A stretch of DNA of 64,000 bases from Paracentrotus lividus (lineage: Eukaryota; Echinodermata; Echinoidea; Camarodonta; Echinidae), in NCBI GenBank assembly GCA_940671915.1, contig CALNVZ010000641.1, forward strand, positions 8,810,658 to 8,874,657. Direction: 5' to 3'. The position numbers and the translations under genes are program-made. The notes under the pieces were generated by a model. The model saw only the letters and a list, made by a program, of their open reading frames with translations. It did not search any database and was not told the DNA's origin. Positions 10,661 to 23,420 of this stretch are shown piece by piece. How positions within the stretch are numbered: position 1 is the stretch's first letter; every line of letters begins with the position of its first letter.

Positions 10661-12738
10661 TCTTCACCTAAAATCGCCTTATACACTGCAATGGAGGCGC
10701 CAATTCAAACACATTTGGGGCGCCAAATGGATTAGTTGGCTCCCAAGATTTGAAGCTATAAACTTAGGGCGCCAAATTTATCTTAAAACTTAGAGAGGGA
10801 AGCACGCAAGCGATACGATAAGCACGCTATAGATAGATAGATATTCATCTTTCTTTATAACATGTAAAATTACTGCCGGCAACATACGAGTCTTTAAATT
10901 ATGGAGAGTCCAAATTGATCCTAACTTCAGGTCTCTTTTACATTAGAGGCAAATTTCGCTCGCGAGCTTCGCGGCTCAGCGATCATTTTCCAACGAAGAT
11001 TACTCCTCACCCCACCCCACCCCCCCCCCCACCCCACCCCCCACCCCCGACCACCCCCCCCCACCCACCATTGTGGTTCCCTAGGGAAGCATAACAATGC
11101 ACCTTTCAGAGATCATTCCATAACATCAGGCCCGTCAACTAAGGATTTTTAAGGGGGGGTTTCGAAATTCTGAAGAAGTAGGACTTTTTTCAAGGATTTT
11201 TTCTTACGAGCAGTCGAAGCGCGGTAGAAATTTTGAGTTAACTTGGAGTAATAATTAGCGATATCATGATTATAGGACTCTATATTAGTACTAACCAAAA
11301 ATTTGCATTATAGCCCCTAACTATAAATCCCCGCGAGCGCCGAAGCGCGAGCTGAAATCTCCTAGGACTTAGATGCTTGTCTATTTTTAATTGATTATTT
11401 AGTACATTATGGAAGCTATAGGGCATCTGCGAGCGCGACAGCGCGGCTCAAATTTTGAGAACAAAATTGGGTTAATTGTGCAATACTATACAGAGCTATT
11501 TCAGTAATCCGCGAGCTGAAGAGTTTTCAGCTAAAACAAATCGTGCCTTATGAGCTCTTTAGGAGTCAATAGTGCAAGATAAACATAAAATCTGTGGCTC
11601 ATTAATAATCTTGGGGGCAATGAATATTTGTGGCTGCAGGCATAGGCCGTCTCCACCATTCTAGCCCAACACGATTTACGACCATACTTTTGGACAAGGT
11701 TTGTCTCCAGCACGAGAGCACTGGGTCCAACCCTTTTTTAAAAAATACTTATTGTTTGTTATTTTACGAGTCTGGCAGGTCGCATAGCTGACCGAAGCAG
11801 GAAAAATTTGGACGTTTGTTAAAAAGAATCATGAAGTAAAGAAAGGAGCAAATCTTTAAGTATTTGTAAGTGATCTTTTAATGAAATTCAATTTTCCATG
11901 GGATTTTAGAGAGTATGAAGCGCTTTCTTGTATACTAAAAGTGCATTTATGCTAAGAAAAGAGTTGTTTGAGTGAAAAAAATGAGGGCATCTGTTGCCCC
12001 CTGCCACCGGTTCCACCGGCCCTCTGGTAGAAGCCCATTCTTCCAAGGCGGCGAAGCGTCGCAGTAGAAACTCTTGAGCTCCAAAATTAGTAAGTTTATT
12101 GTGGCATTATGGCCCTACTTTGTATTCGCGGAGCGCGAAGCGCGAGCAGAAAATTTAGTGGTTTTAAAGACATATGGAGTAAACAGAGAGCCCCTTTTTC
12201 GTATTAAAAGTGCCCCTTTTTTAAACATAAATTGTCCACTGGGACTTTTCAAAACTCTGAAGCTTCTTTTAGTATAAAGATGACACCTTTTAGCTTAGAA
12301 AAGGGACACTTTTTGTCATGAATAAGGGCACTTTTAGGGTGGATGAAAAAGGGGGTCACTGTGCCCTGCCGCCCCCCCCCGGTCCGAGCACTGCTATAGC
12401 CTTATTCTGTTATATCATTCCTAACATTGAAGATAACTCATTTAAAAATACAAAAATAGAACAAACCACAAAGCAAACGAAAACATTCCTGCAAAATGGT
12501 TAGATGTAATTCCTGCGTGATTGTTCTGAAAAAAAAAAAACATGATTATCATCCCCAAAATAAAAAGTTGTAGAGCGCGAAGCGCGGAGCGAAAGATTTT
12601 ACATGTAGGGGACTGAAAGCAAAGTGGTTAATCTTCCTTTCTTGTATTTATTTCAAGTATCTGCTGCATTTCTGCCAAAAGTGGGGGTTTAATTTTTTTT
12701 TTTTTTTTTTTTGGGTCAAGCGGACCCTGCTCGCCTGC
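10661..12738. repeat. Left copy of a 2.08 kb duplicated segment, ends at an N gap
   Basis: Same order of landmarks as 12764-14839: gcgccaatt, gatagatagatag, a C/A tract, several GCGAAGCGCGAGC hairpins, gggacttttcaaaactctgaa, and tcgcctgc at the end. Differences are mostly one- or two-base indels. This copy stops exactly at the N run. Content is repetitive and non-coding. The duplication is probably two unmerged contig ends. Confidence 0.8.
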
Positions 12739-12763
12739 NNNNNNNNNNNNNNNNNNNNNNNNN
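12739..12763. other. Assembly gap, 25 N
   Basis: Twenty-five unresolved bases. Both sides carry copies of the same 2 kb segment, so the gap is likely an artefact of overlapping contigs joined end to end. Confidence 0.99.
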
Positions 12764-14839
12764 TCTCACTAATCGCCCTTTATACATGCATTGGCGCCAA
12801 TTGCAACAACCAATTTGGGGGCGCCACACATGGATTAGTTGGCTCCAAAGTTGAAGGCTAAACTTAGGGCGCCAAATTTATCTTAAAACTTGAGAGGGAA
12901 GCACGCAAGCGATACATAAGCACGCTATAGATAGATAGATATTCACTACTTTCTTTTCATAATGCATGTAAAATTACTGCCGGCAACATACGGTTTTAAA
13001 TTATGGAGAGTCCAAATTGATCCCTACACTTCAGGTCTCTTACATTAGAGGCGAACATTTCGCTGCGAGCTTCCGCCGTCTCAGACATCATTTTTTCCAA
13101 CGAATGAGTTACTCTCCCCACCCCCCACCACCCCCCCACCCCCCCCCACCCACCCACCCACCAGCCCCCCCAACCTTGTGGTTCCCTAGGGGAATGCATA
13201 ACAATGCACGTTTCAGAGATCATCTCCGATAACAATCAGGCCGGTAACTAAGGATTTTTAGGGGGAGGTTTCGAAAATCTGAAGAAGTAGTGACCTTTTT
13301 CAAGGATTTTTTCTTTCGAGCGAGTCGAGCCCGCGCAGTAGAAATTTGAGTTAAACTTGGAGTATAATTTGCAATATCATGATTATAGGACTCTATTTAA
13401 TAGCTCAAAAAATTTTGCATTGATAGCCACCCTACTCATAAATCCCCGCAGAGCGCGAAGCGCGAGCTGAAATTTCAACTAGAACTTAGATGGCTCTGTC
13501 TATTTTAATTGCTTATTTAGTACATTATGAACAAATAGGGATGCGAGCGGTCAGCGCCGGCATCAATTTTGAGAACAAAATTGGGTTATATTAGCTGCCA
13601 ATCTATCAGAGCTATTTAGTAATCCGCGAGCTGAAGAGTTTTCAGCTAAAAAATCGTGCCTTATACCTTTAGGGTCCAATAGTTGCAAGAACAACTAAAA
13701 TCGTTGGCTCATTAATAATCTTTGGGGCAATGAATATTTGTGGCTGCAGGCATAGGCTCTCCCACCATCTAGCCCAAACGATTTACACCATAGCTTTTGG
13801 ACAAGGTTTGTCTCCAGCAGGAGCACTGGGTCCAACCCCTTTTTTAACAAATATTTATTGTTTGTTAATTTTACGAGTCTGGCAGGTCGCATATGCTGAC
13901 CGGCAGGAAAAATTGGACGTTTTAAAAAGAAGTCATGAAGTAAGAAAGGAGTCAATCTTTAAGTATTTGTAAGGTGACTTTTAAGGAATATTCCAATTTT
14001 CCATGGGATTGAGGTATGAAGAGCTTTCTTGTATACTAAAAGTGCATTTAGCTAAGAAAAGAGTATGTTTGAGTGCTAAAAAATGGAGGGCTACTGTGCC
14101 CCCTGCCCCTGGTTCCACCGCCCTCTGTAGACCCTAATTCTTCCAAGGCGGCGAAGCGTCGCAGTAGAAACTCTTGAGCTCAAAGATTGAGTTTATTGTG
14201 GCATTATGGACCCTTTTGTATTCGCGAGCGCGAAGCGCGAGCAGAAAACTTAGGGTTTTAAAGACATATGGAGTAACAAGAGGCCCCTTTTTCGTATTAA
14301 AAGTGCCCCTTTTTTAAACATAAATTGTCCACTGGGACTTTTCAAAACTCTGAAGCTTCTTTTTTAGTATTAAAGATGACACCTTTTTAGCTTAGAAAAG
14401 GGACACTTTTTGTCATTGAATAAGGGCACTTTTAGGTGGTGGATGAAAGTAGGGGGTCACTGTGCCCTGCGCCCCCCCCCCCGTTCGACCGCCCTTCTCA
14501 CTGGCCTTTTCTGTTATTCATTTCAACATTGAAGATAACTCATTTAAGACATTCAAATAGAACAAACCACAAATGCAAACGGAAACATTCCTGCAAAATG
14601 GTTAGATGTAATTCCTGCGTTAATTGTTCTGAAAAAAAAAACAATGATTATCATCCCCAAAATAAAAAGTTGGTGAGCGCGAAGCGCCGGAGCGAAAGAT
14701 TTTACATGTAGGCGGCTAGACGCAAAGTGAGTAATCTTCCTTTCTGTATTTATTCAAGTTCTGCTGCATTTCTGCACAAAAGTGGGGGGTTTTAATTTTT
14801 TTTTTTTTTTTTTTGGTCAAGCGGACCCTGCTCGCCTGC
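12764..14839. repeat. Right copy of the 2.08 kb duplicated segment
   Basis: Near-copy of 10661-12738 beginning right after the gap, with the same hairpins and the same C-rich tract (13112-13165). Unlike the left copy it continues beyond tcgcctgc into the G-run at 14840. No coding region; short frames here are broken and not conserved between the two copies. Confidence 0.8.
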
Positions 14840-17530
14840 GGGGGGGGGGGTTCGTTTCGCACCCCCCGCACCCCCCTGGTTCGCCTGTACATAAATTTCC
14901 GCTCGCGATTCACGCTCGCCTATTTTTTTTTCTTGTAACGCACTTATCAATTACTGAAACAAACATCATTACTTGTTTGACTACCTTACTTTGGAATCAC
15001 TTTGATTTATATGGCTTGCTTTCAAATCGTTTTGATGGACAAATTACAGCTACCGTTATATGATATTTCTGATGAAGAGCTAAACAAAAATTGATAACCA
15101 CCTAATTGCTTTAGTATCTTTGCTTTCTGATCGTAAAGTAGAGGAAAAAATCGGAATCGCGCTTCGCGCTCGTATTTAGATTTATTCGTATTTTCATCTA
15201 CGCGGTAAACCTCTATATCACTAAATTTCTTTTCAATGAACTCACCCATTGGCAAGAATAAAAAAAAAGGAAGGAGAAAAATGAGAGAGAGAGAGAGAGA
15301 AACAAAAAAAAATAAAAAAACACCCTTCAATATTTATCAAATCCTTCAACATACATTTAAGCCGAGGCCTATGTTTGCTGCGGCTGGGCGCGCCTAGTGA
15401 AAAGGGTGCGGAGGGGCGCGCATATTTCAAAATCCCCAGGGCGGCCAAAAACACTCGGCCCCGGGTGCGCTCTGTCGCGCCTACTACATACAAACCATAA
15501 ATCCACGACTGCTGCGCAACAGCTGCAGAACCCCAAATATGCTTTGTGTTAAGCATGTGGGTGTTACTTCAGTGTTAGAAAGATACACCGAGAGGTGTTA
15601 AATTGTGAACACCAGCGGGGTGTTAAGCATTTTGGTGTTATTCATATTGTAAGATTCACCCAGTGGGTGTCACAACGGGGTGAAAATCAACTACCGGGTA
15701 TGTGTGTTATTATTGTTATATTGGTAGTAATTTTCGGGCAAGTATACTTTTATCATATTGGCCTAACCGGACGAGTGTAGAAAAGTCAGATTGGGCATGC
15801 GCAACAAAAATATAGCTTCATATTGGTGTTTGAAGTCATCAGTGATATTTTTCAGAAGATCCGCAATCCGTAATTTTTCCATCGCGCTTGAGATCGATCA
15901 TCTTCAATCTATCTAAATTCAGAGACACGGTCATGATTGTTCGCGTGTGGTTGGAGAGTTAAAATATGTATTTTTGTTGAGAGCTATGGTGACTTTGAAG
16001 AGTGGTAAGACATTTATTCGTGATTATTGATAAAGAAAAAGGCAGTTATATTGTCAGTTCATTAGTGCACGACTGCACTGGTACAGTGCTAGTAGACAGA
16101 TAGTGTGTGTATCACGAATCCTCCTAGTACATGAGACAAGCCGGCCAAGCGCAGCACGGGGGGCAAAAGCTGCGTTGGCGCAATTGATACTTCGTTCTGT
16201 TGGCTGTGGGGATGAAGGGGGAAACGAGACTTACAAAAGATCGAGGTATGACGATTCGGAGTGTTCCATTATAATCTGTGCGGAACAGAGGATACCCAGT
16301 GTGGGCCGCCCAGGGTAGGTTAGGTAGACCAACTTTAGGGGAGTCGGGGTGTCAGTGTCACAGCAATGTTGGCGCACATAGACTCATCCAATCCCAATTG
16401 AGGGTTATTTCTGTTCGTTGAGCAAAGCCAACGTATCCGATGCCAGGAGAAACGGAGGCGAGGCCATGAGGCAACGAACGCGGAAAGGCGAATCATAAGA
16501 AAAATGAGCGAGAGGGAGTAAGGGAAGAGACAGGGAAGGATAAAGGAGACAGGTGTGGGAGAAGGTGGTTGAGTGAGCCAAGCCAGAAACGAGAGCCCCG
16601 CTTCATCCGTCGCGAATGCCACTAGAACTGTTTTTTTACCTTCATTTATATATACAATAATGCACCAAAAATGTCTCTTACCATCTCAACACTGGAGGTG
16701 TTGTGAGGAAAAAATAGTTGTCAAAATTACACCTAGAAGTGTCAATTAGTACAAACACCCCTATTTCGGTGTGAATAACCAAGTGGTTTCATAACACCGG
16801 TTGGTCCCGCGCTTTCCCAGCACACCAGCACATTCCCGTCTGTCTGTCAATCAACACCCCCTCCTCCCCCCAGAACCCCCGCTACCCCCCTTCCCAGCAC
16901 AGCTACGCGCCTTAGCCTTGTTGGATCGCGCAGCTAGAGTCGGGTCTTCTCATTCACCAAAATACAAAAAAAAATAACCAAACACCTATAAAAGAAAAAA
17001 AAAATTAAAACCCCCACTTTTTGGCCAGAAAATGCGCACGGAATAACGACTTGCAATCATAAAATACAAGGAAAAGGAAGCATTAGGTACCACTTGCTTT
17101 CAAGCCTCCCGTAACAACCAAAGGTCTTTTAGGTACGACCTACATGTTATAAATTTCGATCTATCCCAGCTCGTCGTGCTCGCGCGCTCACAACTTTTTA
17201 TTTTTGGGGCCTGTTTGATAAATCATGATTTTTTTTTTCTTTTTCAGAACCAAATTACGCCATCAGTGAATTACCATCTAAACCATTTTGCAGTGCAATC
17301 TGTTTCGTTTTCGCATTTGTGGTTGTTCTATTTTGTTCATTCTTTTCTTAAAATGAACACCACAGTGTTCCTATCTTCCAGTGTGTAGGAAATGATGTTA
17401 TAAAATTTCCAGTAGCTCTCAACAGTAAAATAGTAGATCTGAGTTTTACACCACCAGTTCTTTAGTTGCCGCAGACGGCTTGATAAGAGTAGCATTTTGC
17501 TTTCCACTTTCGAAGCCACAATAGAAAAGG
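14840..17530. repeat. First copy of a repeated segment (second at 17858-19870)
   Basis: Shares with 17858-19870, in the same order: a G-run with ttcgcctgtacat-like sequence, ccgctcgcgattcacgctcg, tggcttgctttcaaatcg, cgcgcttcgcgctcg, a GA-repeat, the GGTGTTA array, tcatgattgttcgcgtg and tagcattttgctttc. Many indels separate them, and about 16130-16620 is not shared. Non-coding. Confidence 0.65.
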
Positions 17531-17857
17531 CCCCCAGAAAAACGATCTAAAGTAACTATCAATATACTAATGCGTTCTAATCCCAAAAAAGGGTCACTTT
17601 ATCATCTTTCTAAGAAGGTGAAATCATGTTTTTTTTTTTATACTTTTCATTTTCCAACCTTTTTTTTACTTTTTTAATTCTTGAATATTTGGCGTCTGTA
17701 TTCGGGAATTATTTCACGGCGGGGCGCGGGCTTTTAAAGTTGGACAGCTGTTTCGTATCTCACAATGACTCTTTCTTTCAAAAAATTCTTTCCACTCCTA
17801 AAAAAAAAGAAATTCTTTCATTTCCGTTGGGCACCTTTCCATTCCTAGATGACCCTG
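17531..17857. other. Spacer between the two repeated segments
   Basis: AT-rich with T runs. No gene, RNA or inverted repeat recognised. Confidence 0.5.
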
Positions 17858-18596
17858 GGGGGGGGGGGGTTCGTTCGAACCCCCCGAACCCCCCCTGGTT
17901 ACGGGCCTGTACATCAAATTTCCGCTCGCGATTCACGCTCGCCTATTTTTTCTTTCTTGTAACCATATTATGAGGATTCTGAACAACAAAACATCAATAT
18001 ACATTTGTTTGACTTCACATTACTTGATGGACAAATTTCACATGATTTTATATGGCTTGCTTTCAAATCGTTTTGATGGACAAATTACAGCTACCGTTCA
18101 TATGATATTCTGATGAAGAGCTAAACAAAATTGATACCCCTAATTGCTTAGAATTTATTCTTTGCTTTCTGATCGTAAAGTAGAGGAAAAAATCGGATCG
18201 CGCTTCGCGCTCGTATTTAGATTTATTCGTATTTTCATCTAAGCGGTAATACCTCATATACCTAAAAATTCTTTTCAATGAACTCACCATTGGCAAGAAT
18301 AAAAAAAAAAGGAGAAGAAAAAGAGAGAGAGAGAGAGAGAAAAAAAAAAAAAAAAAAAAAAACACCCTTTCAAATAAATTATTTCAAAAATCCTTCAACA
18401 TACATTTAAGCCGTAGGCCTATGTTTGCCTGGCGGGGGGGGGGGGGTGGGGGCGCCATATTTTGAAAAGTACACAGGGGCGCCAAAATCACGTCGGGCCC
18501 CCCGGGGTGCGAAATCCTGGATACGCGCCTGACTAACCAACCATAAAACATCCACGACTGCTGCGCAACAGCTGCGAACCCCAAATATGTCTTTTG

Positions 18597-18870
18597 GTGT
18601 TAAGCATGTGGTGTTACTTTCAGTGTTAGATTAACACCAGAGGGTGTTAAATGTTGAACACCAAGCTGGTGTTAAGCATTTTGGTGTTATTCATATTGTA
18701 AGATTAACACCAGTGGGTGTCACAACGGGGTGAAAATCAACACCTGATGTGGTGTCGGGTATCTAGTGTTAAATTTGGTGTAATATAACACCAAACGTAG
18801 CATTTCCCAGGCCGGTTAATACTTTTATCAATATTAGGCCTAACACCGGACGAGTGTTAGAAAAGTCAGA
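18597..18870. repeat. GGTGTTAA / TTAACACC motif array, block 1
   Basis: The 8-mer GGTGTTAA or its complement TTAACACC, with close variants, appears roughly every 15-30 bases and in both orientations. It is shared with the degraded copy at 15545-15780. No reading frame is conserved. Confidence 0.65.
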
Positions 18871-19489
18871 ATTGGGCATGCGCAAAAAATATAGCTTCAT
18901 GATTGGTTGAAAGTCGGAAGTGATATTTTTCAGAAGATCCGCAATCCGTAATTTTTCCATCGCGCTTGAGATTCAGATCATCTTCAATCTATCTAAATTC
19001 AGAGACCGTCATGATTGTTCGCGTGGTGGTTGGAGGAGTTAAAAATATTGTATCTTTTGTTGAGAGCTATGGTGACTTTGAAAGAGATGGTAAGACATTT
19101 ATCGTGATTATTGATAATAGAAAAGGCAGTTATATTGTCAGTTACATTTAGTGCAGACATGCACTACAGTGCTAGTAGACAAATACGTGTGTATACCGAT
19201 CTACTGTATGAAGGGGGGGGGGCAAACTTTACGCATTTACTAACTTAGTTGTTGACGACTTAAAAGTCATACAATTCATTTTTATTTTGCAGTAAATTTG
19301 TTATTCCACATTTTGCTACATATTATGAAGATTATTTTGTTGCAAAAATCCGACGTAAGACTAAGAGCAATTAGGGAAGTGGCAGCGAGAGCGAGGCCCT
19401 CTCATCCGCTCCCGAATGACACTAGAACTGTTTTTTTTCCCTTCTTTTATATATATCAATAATCACCAAAAATGTCTTACCATCCTCAA

Positions 19490-19835
19490 CACTGGAGTAT
19501 AGTGTTGTGAGGACACAAAAATAGTGTCAAATTAACACCTCAAGAGTGTCAATTAGTCAACACCCTTTTGGTGTTGAATAGTTAACACCAAAGAGTGGTG
19601 TTCATTAACACCGGTTGGTGCGGTCTTCTCAGTACACCACATCAGTGTCAAATCAACACATTCAGAGTTACTTTACACCATTTTGAGTGTCATATCATCA
19701 ACACCTTATGGGTGTTAAACCGTAACACCAAAGTCTGGTGTTAATTAACACCATTTGGTGCGGTCCTCTCAGAACACCACGTCGGTGTTAAAATCAGCAC
19801 TAGTAGAGTTATTTTTAACACCACAGTTTTTGCAG
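19490..19835. repeat. GGTGTTAA / TTAACACC motif array, block 2
   Basis: Same motif pair as block 1 (for example attaacaccggttggtgcgg and later taacaccatttggtgcgg). The two blocks bracket about 600 bp and could be the inverted, motif-rich ends of one larger element at 18590-19840. Confidence 0.6.
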
Positions 19836-19870
19836 TGTAAGATAGCATTTTGCTTTCACTTTCGAAACAT

Positions 19871-20890
19871 AAAAGGGCCCAAAAAACATTAATAAATACA
19901 TACAAATACTAATGAAGGGTTTAATCCCAAAAGGCGCTAAATCCATTTATAATGTTTTAGAGTAAATCATGTTTTTTTTTATTATTATTATTATTTACCA
20001 CTTTCTCTTATCTATTTTAATTTTATTTTGATATATTGATTAGGCTAATATATCGTATTCGATTAATTAAATCACGTTTTTAAAAATCTAGCTATCAATT
20101 TCAATGTTAAAGAAATTTTAAAATTTCAATTTTCATGGATTTAGCTCCTTTTGGAATAAACCCTCCGTCAAATGTCAATTGTTGTACATTAAAGGCTATA
20201 AACAAATGAAATTCAACCCGAAACAAATTAATATTGCTATTAGAGTATTGTTGCAGCTTTTCGATGTTTTATTCCAAATTGGAGCTAAATCCCAAAATAT
20301 TCATAAAAATATGAAAACTATTATAATTATTTCAAATTTTGCACTGATGCTGGAGACTGGTAGCCACAGCATGCGCTAAAAGATCTGACTGTATATTGTT
20401 AGGTAAGGTGGTTAAATAAACAAGTCCTAAATGACCATAGTGGATTTAGCGCCTTTTGGAATCAAGCTCTTCAAATAATAAAAGACAAGAGAAAGTAATA
20501 AAACAAAAGAATAAATAATAATTCATTATAAACTGCAAACTTTTTAATGTTGTTGACAATTACACTCAGCAAATTTTGAAAGGAGATTGGACTTCATAAC
20601 CCATTTCTAAATGCCAAATATTGATAAATATATAAAACACTACTTAATTGCAAATAATAATAAAATTATTATTACTTACTTTAAATTTATCATATTTATA
20701 CTTTCAATACAACAAACATGCATCGCTATATTTTACATGAGCCTAAATGTCCATGCAAAATTTTACATTGATCATATTGACGGAGATTCTATTTTTTTGT
20801 CTATTTTGGCTAATTTCTGAATCCAGGGAGACTTTGTTCAATAATTGTGAAGTATATTTTGGCACAATGTATTTTTAGAACTTCAACAAC
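19871..20890. other. AT-rich spacer with no recognised gene
   Basis: Very AT-rich, with short frames of Ile/Asn/Lys-rich peptides. The phrase ccttttggaat beside gcgcc/tagctcc recurs at about 19930, 20145 and 20455. The right border is the Tc-like terminus at 20895-20990. Confidence 0.5.
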
Positions 20891-20894
20891 ATTT

Positions 20895-20990
20895 GTACTG
20901 AAATAGTGGATATATAAATGCTTTAAAATGATCCAAAACATAGCTGGCATCAGGTGTACCCAAAATTTTGGAGATCAGTGTGTATATTCT
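20895..20990. mobile_element. Terminus of a Tc-like element
   Basis: agctggcatcaggtgtaccc followed by a gtgtgtata end is the reverse complement of the terminus at 6083. Only one end could be located, so this is a fragment. Confidence 0.45.
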
Positions 20991-21220
20991 TTAAAAATTA
21001 CAATATCGAGGAATGTTACGTATTCTACATTGGTAACTTATAAAGACGGCACTGAAAGTTCACTTTTACTTAATTATAGGGAATGTTAACCACCTTTCAG
21101 TTGATTACAATATTCCGTCACGTGAAATTATGATTAATATTTTGTAATTTTGTTTTCCTATACAGTGTCCGTATTAAAAGAAAAGGTACACAAGCCATTA
21201 TTTTTTTCAAGTTGAAGGGA

Positions 21221-21455
21221 AGGTCTGGACCTAGTCCAGATTCTAGACCTTTTATGAATAGCAGCTGCTATGCATACTGCACGCGTCAAGCCGAGTGATG
21301 GCGCGACCACCGAGAACCTGTCCGCCGAGAAAAATTCTCGGGCGGACAGTTGCTCGTCGGGTCGCGCCATCACTCGGCTTGACGTGCAGTGTGTGCATAG
21401 ACTATGCTTGGCATTATAAATTCATAAAAAAAGGTCTAGAATCTAGACTAGTCTG
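21221..21455. repeat. GC-rich hairpin at the left end of the foldback
   Basis: AAGCCGAGTGATGGCGCGAC at 21289 is mirrored by GTCGCGCCATCACTCGGCTT ending near 21380. Between them the central CTGTCCGCCGAGA is mirrored by TCTCGGGCGGACAG. The outer pair is ggtctggacctagtccagat with a ggtctagaatctagactagt block. Inner stem and loop are almost perfect. Confidence 0.8.
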
Positions 21456-21583
21456 GACCCAAAATAAGTTGCTTTTATAAAAAGCAGAAAATAGAATTAC
21501 ATAATAAATCAGTTGATGAAAATCGACTATAAGTAAGAAAGTTTCAAATATCTTACAATGAACAAGAAATTGATTGCTTACCA

Positions 21584-22020
21584 AATTGGCAACACAGGGC
21601 ACAACTTGCCATGCATTTTTTTAATTTTATTGTTTTATGATAAATTTTCACTTTAATTAAAAAGCCTTTCCTCAAACTTTGGCCTAGATATATTGATGCA
21701 ATACATATATGCTTATTGCATCTATACATATATTTTTAAATCAGCACCCATCTAATACAAAAAAACATATATTTAGTAGTTTTAGTGTAGAAAAAAGGAT
21801 ATTCATGAATGTTAAATTCATTAAAAAAATGTTGTTTTTTTCTTTTGAAATGTCATACAATTGTATTTATGAAAATTCATAATGCAAAACATATTGCCAT
21901 CAATATATCTTGGCCAACAGAGGAAAACAGTTTCTTAACAATAAAGTAAAAATTTATCATAAAACAATGAAAAAGCATGACAAGTTGTGCCCCTATGACA
22001 TCACAGCGTTGCCAATGTGG
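21584..22020. mobile_element. MITE with TTGGCAAC ends inserted in the left arm
   Basis: The left end TTGGCAACACAGGGCACAAC continues to cttgccatgca and tgttttatgataaattttca. The right end is the reverse complement: tttatcataaaaca, gacaagttgtgcccc, then gcgttgccaa. The mirror arm of the large foldback lacks this segment, so it inserted after the foldback formed. Non-coding. Confidence 0.7.
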
Positions 22021-23420
22021 TATGGCGATCATTTGTGTGCATCAAAGATTATATCTTTCTTATAGTCAGGCAGCCAGCTCGGTTTGGTTAGACTGAATAC
22101 GGTACCAGTAGTAAAGTATGGAATATATGGGAGGAATCCACATTACTAAACTTAACGTCTGGCAGTGCATTCTCTGCTGCATGAGGTCCCTACAGCCGGG
22201 GCGTCCAAAATAAGGCCATTTTACCAAAAAAAAAAATCTATTTTGAATAAAAATAGCAGAATTCATTTTCTAAACACTACTAACTTTGATGTAAAAAAAG
22301 AGTTTCAAGTCTTACACGCTGGTGTCATTTTGGAATCAGACTGAAATCGAAAACAGTGAAAGTTTTGATGAAGAAATGTTTTTTTCTCACTTTTTTACGA
22401 AGATTTTTTTTTGTTCCTTTTTTCAATAATCTTTAATAAATAGTTGTATAAATCATTAATGTTTGTAACTTTTCTAAAAACTACTTACGTGCAACTAAAT
22501 GATGCTGTAAAAAGAAGGGAGTTATATCTTATTCCGATAAAGAATTATGATTAGATAAAGTCAGGAACGCAATATAGACAAAATTCAACAATTTGCCCCG
22601 TGACTGAGAATAACACAATACCCGCACGTGTATCATGAAAAGCTGATTCTATGTCAGTGATGGCTGTGAGTAGGCAAACAAAAATGCCAAAAATGCGGAA
22701 CATTACGTACAAGTTTTCGATACTTGTTTTGTCTGCTAAAAGCTATGCTGTTAATCCGGTTCCTAATACGTACGGGTATGGGATTCTTCTTCGATACGGG
22801 GCAAATTGTTTGAATTTTGTCTATTTTGCGTTCCTGACTTCATCTAATCATATTCTTTATCGGAATAAGATATAACTCCCTTCTTTTTGCAGCTATCGTT
22901 CACATGCACGTAAGTAGTTTTTAGAAAAGTTACAACATCAATGTTTTATACAATATTTATTAAAATTATTGAAAAAGGGAGAAAAATTTTTCGTAAAAAG
23001 TGAGAAAAACATTTCTTCATCAAAACTTTCACTGTTTTCGATTTCAGTCTGATTTCAAAATGACACAGCGTTAAGACAATTTAATACTCTTTATTTTGAC
23101 ATAAAGTTAGTGTGTTTAGAAAATGAATTCTCTATTTTTATTCAAAATAGAATTTTTTGTAAAATGGGCACTCATTTGGGACGCCCCGGCTGTAGGGACC
23201 TTATGCAGCAGAGATGCACTGCAGACGTTGGGGTTAGTAAATGTGGGATTCCTCCCCATATATTCCAATACTTTACTACTGGTACTCGTTCAGCTAACCC
23301 AAACCGAGATGGCTGCCTGATTATTATGATTAGTCGAATTTCTTCAAACTTTCTTATTAGTTTTTCTAATTTTTCTGCTTTTTATAAAGGCAACTTATTT
23401 GGTGTCTAGACCTTCCTTTA

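Larger units (their letters stand above)
17858..19870. repeat. Second copy of the repeated segment
   Basis: Parallel to 14840-17530 but with better preserved TTAACACC motifs and without the extra 0.5 kb. Contains a poly-A tract at about 18340-18362 and G-rich blocks at 18435-18490 where gggggcgcc and ggggcgccaaaat recall the 6.4-10.7 kb satellite. Confidence 0.65.
21213..23420. mobile_element. Large nested foldback structure, ~2.2 kb
   Basis: Sequence from about 21430 to 22620 is mirrored as reverse complement by about 22770 to 23420. Matching pairs include aaggtctaga with tctagacctt; agcagaaaat with a tttctgcttt end; ggcagccagctcgg with ccgagatggctgcc; gggcgtcc with ggacgcccc; gaaatcgaaaacagtgaaag with its complement; and gaagggagttatatc with gatataactcccttc. 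The turn is at about 22630-22760. The left arm is interrupted by an inserted element (21584-22020), and its outer end carries a separate hairpin (21221-21455). No transposase is readable; long inverted arms without coding capacity fit a foldback element. Confidence 0.75.
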
